Origin: Nitrospinota bacterium
GTDB taxonomy: Bacteria; Nitrospinota; Nitrospinia; JACRGO01
Direction of reading: 5' to 3'
Assembly (NCBI GenBank): GCA_016212295.1
Contig: JACRGO010000026.1
Span: forward strand, 1 to 6,201
DNA length: 6,201 bases
Shown here one piece after another: positions 1 to 5,400 of the stretch. Each line of letters opens with the position of its first letter. Positions within the stretch are counted from its first letter, which is position 1. The notes under the pieces were generated by a model. That model was given only the letters and a program-made list of their open reading frames with translations, was not told the DNA's origin and did no database searches. A program made the translations under genes and the position numbers.

Positions 1-70
1 CCACAAGGTTCCTTTGAAAGGTTTCATACTTCGACAAGCAATCCCCCTTTCCTGAGCTTACTTGGCGCGA

Positions 71-112
71 CGACGTTCGACGTTCAATGTTGGATGTTCG
101 ATGTTCAATTCT
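71..112. repeat. 7-bp tandem repeat, five copies plus a partial
   Basis: Five consecutive heptamers share the pattern (C/G)(G/A)A(C/T)GTT: CGACGTT, CGACGTT, CAATGTT, GGATGTT, CGATGTT. They are followed by the partial unit CAATTCT. The phase is exact for 35 bp. It lies in non-coding DNA about 65 bp before the coiled-coil gene. Heptameric short tandem repeats of this kind occur between genes in several bacterial phyla. No function can be read from it; copy number could vary by slippage. Confidence 0.8.
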
Positions 113-120
113 TTAAAGTC

Positions 121-133
121 CGCCCGAAGGGCG
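121..133. repeat. Small GC hairpin upstream of coiled-coil gene
   Basis: CGCCC and GGGCG form a perfect 5-bp stem around a GAA loop. It ends 41 bp before the ATG at 175. It has no T-tract on the + strand, so it is not a standard intrinsic terminator. It could end or shape a leader transcript; this is weak evidence. Confidence 0.4.
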
Positions 134-174
134 TTAAGTTCTAACTCGTCACTGTCTTTAATGGATAAACGCCT

Positions 175-705
175 ATGAAAAAATTATTAAGCCTTACCAT
201 AATATTTATCATTATTATGGCTCTTGCCTTCCCCTTAGGCAATCATGCCTGCGCCGAAGATGGTTTCACGCAAAAGGACAGGGAATTATTGATAGAACTA
301 AGGGTAAAAATGGTGGAGATTGATAAAAGATTTGAGCAGATTGATAAGAGATTTGAGCAGGTGGATAAAAGATTTGAGCAGGTGGACAAGAGGTTTGAGC
401 AAGTGGATAAAAGGTTTGAAGAATTAAGAGAGGATATGAATAAAAGGTTTGAGCAGGTGGACAAGAGGTTTGAGCAGATGTTTACATTTTTATGGATATT
501 AACAGGCATATTTACAACTTTGACCGTTTCCGTGATTGGATTTGCATACTGGGATAGAAGGACCATCATAGGGAAGGCAAAAGAGGAAACTATCAGCGCG
601 ATTGAAAAGGATGGGAAATTAAGGGATTTAATCAATGCCTTGAGGACGCTGGCTGAAAATAATAAAGAGATGGCAAATGTATTAAGACGGTTTAACCTTT
701 TGTAA
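175..705 (+). CDS. Exported/membrane-anchored coiled-coil protein with DKRFEQV heptads
   Basis: This is a 176-residue protein of unknown function. Residues 1-27 look like a signal peptide: MKK, a long hydrophobic core, then an A-C-A site before E28. There is no convincing lipobox. Residues 48-102 are a near-perfect heptad repeat (DKRFEQ followed by I or V), interrupted once by an 11-residue segment (EELREDMNKRF), and predict a charged coiled coil. Residues 103-126 form a strongly hydrophobic transmembrane helix followed by WDRR, whose positive charge suggests that the roughly 50-residue C-terminal tail lies in the cytoplasm. The inferred topology is therefore coiled coil outside, tail inside. 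If the N-terminal segment is not cleaved, it would be a second membrane helix. The ATG at 175 is the first possible start after an in-frame TAA at 166-168; only a weak GGA lies upstream. I recall similar proteins from environmental bacteria without a known role. A scaffold or envelope-tether role is speculation. No partner gene is adjacent. Confidence 0.8.
   Translation: MKKLLSLTIIFIIIMALAFPLGNHACAEDGFTQKDRELLIELRVKMVEIDKRFEQIDKRFEQVDKRFEQVDKRFEQVDKRFEELREDMNKRFEQVDKRFEQMFTFLWILTGIFTTLTVSVIGFAYWDRRTIIGKAKEETISAIEKDGKLRDLINALRTLAENNKEMANVLRRFNLL
316..483 (+). repeat. 21-bp coding minisatellite encoding DKRFEQV heptads
   Basis: Inside the coiled-coil gene, units of 21 bp (7 codons) repeat at 334-354, 355-375, 376-396 and 397-417. 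A partial unit precedes them at 316-333. After a 33-bp variant unit (418-450), another full copy lies at 451-471. The copies differ mainly at third positions (GAT/GAC, AAA/AAG, AGA/AGG, CAG/CAA). Unit changes keep the reading frame, so the coiled coil could lengthen or shorten by recombination or slippage without breaking the protein. Confidence 0.85.
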
Positions 706-790
706 AAAATCAACATAGCGCGGCATGGCCGCAAGCAAAATAAATTTCTGAACGTAATAATATAAAGTTTAGTCCCAAAAAAATATAACG

Positions 791-1114
791 CTATTCACAA
801 TTCAAGGTTTTGACCCCAATTCTTTCCCTGGACTTATTGGAGTAATACCCCATGTATCGCGCAGTTTGTTCTCTGGCATTGGGGACGTGGACGCTGAGCC
901 TTGCCAGAAACTCCACGGGATCAAAGCTTAAGGTTTCTTTGTCCGTTCGATAGAAGACAACCTGATTTTCCCTGTCGTAAGTAAGCCGGGCCATGTAAAT
1001 GGGACCAAGACCCACAGCATTTTGCCTGGCCCGGTACAGACCGCCAGAAGACAGGGCGTTCATCCAAGAGATTTTTTGCAAACTCTCATAAGCGAGGATA
1101 CGGCCAAGGCTCAA
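791..1114 (-). pseudogene. IS91-family transposase, C-terminal remnant
   Basis: The readable frame covers 107 residues from a TTG at 1114, with an in-frame stop just upstream. From about residue 36 it matches what I know of the C-terminal end of IS91/IS801-type (Y2, HUH) transposases: a YMARLTYD segment, VVFYRTDK, then FDPVEFLARLSVHVPN and ARYMGYYSNKSR. Full transposases of this family are several hundred residues long, with an N-terminal zinc-binding domain and a catalytic HUH/two-tyrosine domain. None of that is present, so the fragment cannot be active. The first 35 residues have no clear family match and are probably joined non-homologous DNA. The usual C-terminal SRGER-type end is replaced after NKSR by an unrelated tail, so the 3' end is also rearranged. 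It marks an old mobile-element insertion on the minus strand. Confidence 0.75.
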
Positions 1115-1145
1115 GCTGCTCCCTATCAGAACTCAAGCTGATGTT

Positions 1146-1165
1146 TTGATCAACTATTGATCAAC
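1146..1165. repeat. TTGATCAAC direct repeat (2 copies)
   Basis: TTGATCAAC occurs at 1146-1154 and again at 1157-1165, 11 bp apart, so about one helical turn. Each copy contains the palindrome TTGATCAA. This geometry resembles paired operator half-sites, but no intact gene starts here. It may be a leftover of a deleted promoter or a chance duplication. Confidence 0.45.
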
Positions 1166-1190
1166 TCGTGGCTAAACTGTTACCCATGAT

Positions 1191-1222
1191 CGTTGGGTTG
1201 TCAAACAGTAGACAACCCAACG
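1191..1222. repeat. Perfect 12-bp inverted repeat hairpin
   Basis: CGTTGGGTTGTC at 1191-1202 is repeated in exact reverse complement at 1211-1222, around an 8-nt loop (AAACAGTA). Neither strand has a T-tract after the stem, so it is not a classic rho-independent terminator. Read on the minus strand, it begins 17 nt after the stop codon of the possible gene relic at 1240-1395, which would suit a 3'-end hairpin. It could also be a relic of a mobile-element end near the IS91-type fragment. Confidence 0.7.
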
Positions 1223-1239
1223 CAGCTTAAGTCTATAAA

Positions 1240-1395
1240 TTAGCATCCACCGACAGTTGGATTGACATTGGTATCATAGTCGTTGCAATCGGTCTTAACT
1301 TGATAGGAATTTGCTTTTGAGGGTTTGCTTGATTTAGATATCTTTTTGGTGTTTGTGGGGGCTTCGAAGCTCCCGCAAGGCCAAGAAAAAATCTG
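1240..1395 (-). pseudogene. Possible 3' gene relic with a DxDxD-type metal-binding motif
   Basis: A minus-strand frame is open from 1395 to a TAA at 1240-1242, with no plausible start and a TGA directly upstream at 1396-1398. It encodes 51 residues. The last 17 read TDCNDYDTNVNPTVGGC. The DCNDYDTNVNP part fits the repeated DC(D/N)DxDxxVxP calcium/metal-binding pattern found in some large secreted bacterial proteins (MopE-like motifs). The preceding serine/lysine-rich stretch could be a linker. The perfect hairpin just downstream fits a gene end. The motif is short and no second copy is seen, so chance resemblance is quite possible. Confidence 0.25.
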
Positions 1396-1684
1396 TCAGC
1401 CGGATGAAAATGGAAAAAAGTGGAGTAATTTCCCGGTTCCCCCAAAAATTTTGTCAAACTGTAGCAAAAAAGACATTGAAAGTCAAATTTTAGTGCAAAC
1501 CTCTCCCGTCATCCCTTTGGAAATTTTTTAAAATATCTCAGGAGAAAAAGGGCTGATCAACAATATAATGATCCCCGGGGGAAGGAAATCCTTAAAGCAG
1601 GACACATCCTGCATGGCGTCTCCAACCGGTCGCGGTTGAAAATTTGATAGGGGCGGCGTGGAAAGGATTCTCCCGTCGCATAAA
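1396..1684. other. Intergenic region with no recognisable gene
   Basis: I see no convincing gene. A short + frame can be read across 1325-1531 from a TTG, but it has no ribosome site, no family resemblance and biased composition. The DNA around 1440-1550 is rich in A and T runs. The stretch at 1540-1680 is richer in G and C and ends at the promoter of the vapBC relic. It may contain decayed sequence that I cannot identify. Confidence 0.5.
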
Positions 1685-1713
1685 TTGACATTCCCAAGGC
1701 ATGGTAATACTAT
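1685..1713 (+). promoter_or_regulatory. Sigma-70-type promoter of the vapBC relic
   Basis: A perfect -35 box TTGACA lies at 1685-1690. After a 17-bp spacer, TACTAT at 1708-1713 matches the -10 consensus TATAAT at five of six positions. The ribosome site and ATG of the antitoxin relic follow 22 and 34 bp downstream. This is the best promoter in the window, and it appears to have survived the decay of the genes it served. Confidence 0.65.
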
Positions 1714-1725
1714 AACAGGTATTGC
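1704..1725. promoter_or_regulatory. Possible autoregulatory operator over the -10 box
   Basis: GTAATAC at 1704-1710 and GTATTGC at 1719-1725 form an imperfect palindrome (six of seven pairs) around TATAACAG, overlapping the -10 element. AbrB-type antitoxins commonly repress their own operon by binding such palindromes. The site is visible; its use as an operator is inference. Confidence 0.4.
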
Positions 1726-1734
1726 TTCTTTTCC

Positions 1735-1740
1735 GGAGGA
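1735..1740 (+). promoter_or_regulatory. Ribosome binding site of the antitoxin relic
   Basis: GGAGGA lies 6 nt before the ATG at 1747, an optimal Shine-Dalgarno match and spacing. It fixes the start of the vapB relic, and shows that a shortened, frameshifted peptide could still be translated. Confidence 0.75.
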
Positions 1741-1746
1741 AACCCG

Positions 1747-1906
1747 ATGCGGGTTACGACAAAAGGACAGGTGACTATCCCTAGTCAAGGCCACCAAAAA
1801 GGACAAAGGCTTAACCCGAAAAAGCAAATTCCGGCGCTTCCGGGGCGTTGCCACCATCAGGATGACTACTGATGAAATCATGGCTCTCAACAGGGGAGCT
1901 AAATGA
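1747..1906 (+). pseudogene. vapB: VapB/AbrB-type antitoxin relic (internal deletion and frameshift)
   Basis: The first 12 codons read MRVTTKGQVTIP, the hallmark start of AbrB/SpoVT-fold antitoxins. The frame then slips by one. From 1787 a different frame encodes the family's C-terminal tail: K/R-rich, then FRRFRGVATIR and MTTDEIMALNRG, ending at TGA 1904-1906. About 13 head and 39 tail codons remain, against roughly 75-80 in intact members. So around 25 codons, which would carry most of the swapped-hairpin DNA-binding fold, were deleted at about 1783-1787 and the join is out of frame. Translation from the ATG instead gives a 41-residue peptide ending at TGA 1870-1872. The intact protein would neutralise a PIN-domain RNase toxin and repress the operon. 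The identification rests on both conserved ends and on the overlapping toxin start, and I am confident of it. Confidence 0.8.
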
Positions 1907-1956
1907 GAGGCGTGTTAATCGATTCGTGCGTGATATTGGATATTTTTGAGGTTTAA
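1903..1956 (+). pseudogene. vapC: VapC PIN-domain toxin relic (first 17 codons)
   Basis: The ATG at 1903 overlaps the antitoxin stop codon in the ATGA arrangement typical of coupled vapBC genes. The peptide is MRGVLIDSCVILDIFEV followed by TAA at 1954-1956. The VLIDSCVILDIF segment is the first strand of a PIN-domain ribonuclease, and D7 is the first of its metal-binding acidic residues. Intact VapC proteins have about 130 residues and three or four catalytic acids, so everything after the first is lost. The DNA beyond 1950 shows no continuation in any frame I read, so the toxin was removed by deletion or replacement. No nuclease activity is possible from what remains. Confidence 0.7.
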
Positions 1957-2014
1957 ATCTTATTTCCCTACCGTGGAATTAATTTCCCCTCAATAGATAC
2001 TTACACATAACCTC

Positions 2015-2039
2015 TGAGAGTTTATCTCTCACAATTTTT
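2015..2039 (+). terminator. Weak rho-independent terminator candidate
   Basis: TGAGAG and CTCTCA form a perfect 6-bp stem around a TTTAT loop (2015-2031), followed by CAA and a run of five T. It lies 59 bp after the vapC relic. The stem is short and the T-run is offset by three bases, so termination would be inefficient. Confidence 0.3.
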
Positions 2040-2149
2040 AAAAGTCTTTAAAATCAACTACAAAACAAATTTAACAACAGAGAACACAGAGAAAGGCTTA
2101 AAAAAACAATCTTAAAATTTTTTGTAACCGTTCACGGGGTTGCCATGAG

Positions 2150-2178
2150 AAACTGGCGAAGGCCTCATTAGCTAGTTT
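2150..2178. repeat. Small stem-loop inside the nested element
   Basis: AAACTGGC at 2150-2157 pairs with GCTAGTTT at 2171-2178, eight pairs with one G-U when read as RNA, around a 13-nt loop containing the palindrome AGGCCT. It lies between the left middle and left inner arms. Confidence 0.4.
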
Positions 2179-2180
2179 TT

Positions 2181-2283
2181 ACATCCCCCTTGGTCCCCCT
2201 TTGGTAAGGGGGAATTAAAACAGATCCCATTTTAGGGGCATTTTCCCTATTCCCCCTTACCAAAGGGGGACCAAGGGGGATGT
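2181..2283. repeat. Perfect 35-bp inverted repeat (MITE/cruciform core)
   Basis: The left arm (2181-2215) starts ACATCCCCCTTGG and ends GGTAAGGGGGAAT; the right arm (2249-2283) is its exact reverse complement. Each arm also folds on itself through CCCCCTT/AAGGGGG around TGGT, so the unit could form alternative small hairpins or one long cruciform. Perfect identity over 35 bp suggests recent insertion or selection for pairing. CCCCCTT-type palindromes are common dispersed repeats in environmental bacterial genomes as far as I know. Confidence 0.9.
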
Positions 2284-2408
2284 GGTTTTCCCCTGCAATT
2301 GAGCGTGACACCGTTTTCCTTGGCACCCCGTGAACGGTTACAATTTTTTCTTTGTGCTCTCTGTGGTGAAAAATTTAAAATATTTTTTGCTAGCTTTTTA
2401 AGGCAATT

Positions 2409-5400
2409 TTGAAAAAAAACATGCCTGGCACGACCGAAACCATTATCGCCGAAAAGGGCTTGACGCTGCTTGTTGAAAAGCAGGCGGGGGACAAACTCAT
2501 TGAAGTCACCTTCCGCATCAACGGTTCGGCTGATTGCCTTCTGCACTGGGGACTTTCCCGCCGCGCAAGCTCCGCCTGGGAGATTCCGCCTCAATCCTCC
2601 TGGCCCGAAGGGTCGGAGGCAGTTGGAAAATCAGCGGTTCATTCCCCCTTCATTGCCGGCGGTGTAGAAGGACGAATAACTTTCCGGCTGGACCGCGCGT
2701 GGAAGTTTTCCGCCTTGAACTTTGTCCTCTTCTTCCCCAGGGAAAACCGGTGGGACAACAACCGTGGCAGGAACTATATAGTCCAACTCCCTCAACCTGA
2801 AAAAAAAGGCCCCTCCCCGGCCAAGGCCCTTGAGAACGAATTGCGAGGAATAGAGCCGTCTTTTCAGGAGGTCTCAAATTTGGGCGGGGAATGCCGGCTG
2901 GCCTTCGCTGTTTGGAAAGAGGGAGGCAGGCACAACGCGGTTATTTTTTCCGATCTTGACGGTCCGCTGGTTCTCCATTGGGGAGTGGCCAAGGCCAACC
3001 GCTCCGAGTGGCTCGCGCCGCCCCAGTCCCTTTTCCCGCCGCAAACCTCGATATTTGAAAACACCGCGGCGCAAACCCCCTTTGTCTCCGTGGACGGCCT
3101 GAACCGCCTGGCGCTGAAAATAGAAGAGGCTGACGCGCCACTGGGCGTCCCCTTCGTATTAAAGCAGGAAGAGGCCGGCAAGTGGTGGAAGAAAAACGGC
3201 AGGCATTTCTTCATACCTATCGGCGCCCTTTCTCAAAAGGGCATGGGACCTCTTTCCGGCATGTCTGACGAGATAATCCACGCGGAAACGGAAAGAAACT
3301 CGTGGACCCTTATGCACCGCTTCAATCTGTGCCATGATCTTCTGGATGAGGCGCTGGGAGAGGACGGGCTCGCCTTCCTGTTCGTGTGGATGCGTTTTTC
3401 CGCCATCCGGCAGCTTACGTGGCAGCGGAACTTCAACACCAAGCCCAAGGAATTGAGCCACGCCCAGGAGCGGTTGACGCTGAAACTTGCCGGGGCCTAC
3501 GTGAACGCGGACGAGGACGGCAGGGAAATGGTCCGTCTGGTCCTGGAGACCCTTGGACGCGGCGGGGAAGGCCAGAAAATCCGCGACGAGATCCTGAACA
3601 TCATGCACAGGCACAGGATAAAGGAGGTCTCAGGCCATTTCATGGAGGAGTGGCACCAGAAGCTCCACAACAACACAACGCCGGACGATGTTGTCATCTG
3701 CGAGGCGTACCTTGAATTCCTGCGGAGCAATGGGGACCTTTCCCGCTTTTACAAGACCCTCGAAGCCGGAGGCGTCACCAGGGAACGCCTTAGGAGTTTC
3801 GACCGGCCCATAGCCACCGGCCCTGATTTTGTCCATTACATCAAGGACGGCTTGATCCACGATTTTGAAAACTATCTGAGGCTTCTAAGGTCCGTGCATT
3901 CAGGCACGGACCTTGAGACCTCCATCAAAATGGCCGGGTATATGTTTGACGGAGAGATGCGCGGGCTGGCGGATTTCCTGTTCTGGCGCCGCAACGACCA
4001 TGGCATTTCAGTTGTGGAGGTCGTTGGCAAGACTTTAAGCGCGCGGAAGTGGGTCCGGCATAGGCTTAAGGACGAAAAGGACAGCGGAAGGACGCGCGAC
4101 CTGCTTTACCTGGATCTCGGACTGGAGGAATTCAGCCGCATGGCTGTTGAACGCGCAGCCCCTTCGCGTCTGGACAAGGACGCGCTTGCGGAGCTGGTGG
4201 GGCTGGCCCTGGAAAGCATCCGCCTCTCACACGACACCCAGGAGCTTTCCCTGGTCTCAATGCACTGGGAACGCCTCCGCAAGACAACTCCAAGGTTCAG
4301 CCCGGACTGGGCCCTTCACGCGAAATCCATCATGGACAGGCTTGGGCGGGGCTTGGGCTCCTTCATTGACCGCTATTACCGTATCTTTCAATCCAAGGCG
4401 GAGTATTTAGGCAGGGCCTTCAAGGCTGAGCCATGGTCCGTGAATCTTTTCACGGAAGAAGTGGCGCGCGGACGGCTCCCCTTTGTGCTCTCCATGCTTT
4501 TGCGCCGCCTCGATCCCTTTCTGCGCAAGGCCGCCAGCCTCGGCGATTGGCAGATAATCAGTCCCGGCGGAGGAATAGGCCGCGTGGAGGCGGTGGAGCA
4601 TTTGAAATCCGTCCAGGGAGCAAGCTTCAACGGTCCTGTGGTTATAATGGCGGACAAGGTAGGCGGCGACGAGGAGATTCCAAGGGAGGTGACTGCGGTG
4701 ATCACTCCGGACTCCACTGACATCGTGTCCCATGTTGCGGTGCGGGCCAGAAACGCCCGGCAGTTATTCGCCACTTGTTATGATCCGGAAAAATTCCAGA
4801 ATCTGAAATCCTTTCACGGACGTTTTCTACGCCTGGAAGTAAATGCCGCGGGCGATGTAATCGCGAAGGAGGACGCGGAGGGCGGGGCGCCTTCAGCGCC
4901 GGTCCCGAAAAAAATAACGCTCGCCCCTTTCACCCCGCCGGAGCTTCTCTCATACGCGGTTCCAATGGAAAATTTCCGGGAAGGGCTGGTGGGCGGCAAA
5001 TCAAACACCTTGAGAATACTGCGGGAGCGGCTGCCCGAATCGGTCGGCCTCCCCTTGTCCATGGCCCTGCCCTTCGGAGTCCTGGAAAAAGTCCTTGCCC
5101 ACCCGGTCAACAAGGACATAGCGGAAAAATACGAAGGGCTTCTTTTATGCGATGGCGTGGGTTCCCAGGAGAACCTGGCCGATATCCGCAAGACAATTTC
5201 CTCGCTCAGGCCGCCGGATGAGGTGGGGGCAGCCATCCTCAAGCAGATGAAGGAGACCGGCCTTGATTGCCATAAGGACTGGGACAAGGCTTGGGAGCGC
5301 ATCACTCATGTGTGGGCCTCGAAGTGGAACGACAGGGCATACCTAAGCCGCAAGGCAATGGGCATTCCCAATGAAGGCCTCTTCATGGCGGTGCTCATTC

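Larger units (their letters stand above)
2073..2370. repeat. Nested palindromic element: three concentric inverted repeats
   Basis: Three inverted repeats lie inside one another. The outer arms (about 2073-2095 and 2348-2370) carry an imperfect ACAGAGAACACAGAG-like motif, matching at about 18 of 23 positions. The middle arms are a perfect 19-bp TTGTAACCGTTCACGGGGT at 2122-2140 and its complement at 2325-2343. The inner arms are a perfect 35-bp repeat at 2181-2215 and 2249-2283 around a 33-nt loop. There is no coding content; minus-strand open frames across it are chance. The layout looks like a miniature inverted-repeat element inserted within another. It fills most of the 452-bp gap between the vapC relic and the GWD gene, so it could also affect GWD transcription. 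Confidence 0.85.

Noticed and set aside
720-732. Possible terminator after the coiled-coil gene
   Set aside because: GCGGC/GCCGC forms only a 5-bp stem with an ATG loop, and the following bases are A-rich with no T-run.
243-734. Long minus-strand open frame opposite the coiled-coil gene
   Set aside because: It is the mirror of the 21-bp repeat (repeated SNLLSTC). The + frame has a signal peptide, heptads and a membrane helix; the minus frame has no family likeness.
1357-1374. 18-nt near-palindrome centred on TTCGAA
   Set aside because: The stem is only seven pairs with one G-T pairing and no T-run; it lies in the minus-strand relic frame, and no role can be argued.
1325-1531. 68-codon + strand open frame
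   Set aside because: It has a TTG start without a ribosome site, no domain, and overlaps a better-supported minus-strand gene-end relic.
1528-1890. 120-codon minus-strand open frame
   Set aside because: It covers the antitoxin relic, whose + strand frames match both conserved ends of the AbrB family; the minus reading has no likeness to any family.
2181-2283. Possible CRISPR array
   Set aside because: The repeats are inverted rather than direct, with only two copies and no spacer series.
2352-2381. Possible GWD promoter (TTGTGC, 18 bp, TAAAAT)
   Set aside because: The -35 box matches consensus at only three positions and lies in the outer repeat arm; AT-rich DNA gives such matches easily.
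2247-2594. Minus-strand open frame across the nested repeat and the GWD start
   Set aside because: It runs through the 35-bp palindrome and into the GWD coding region, with no ribosome site and no recognisable domain.
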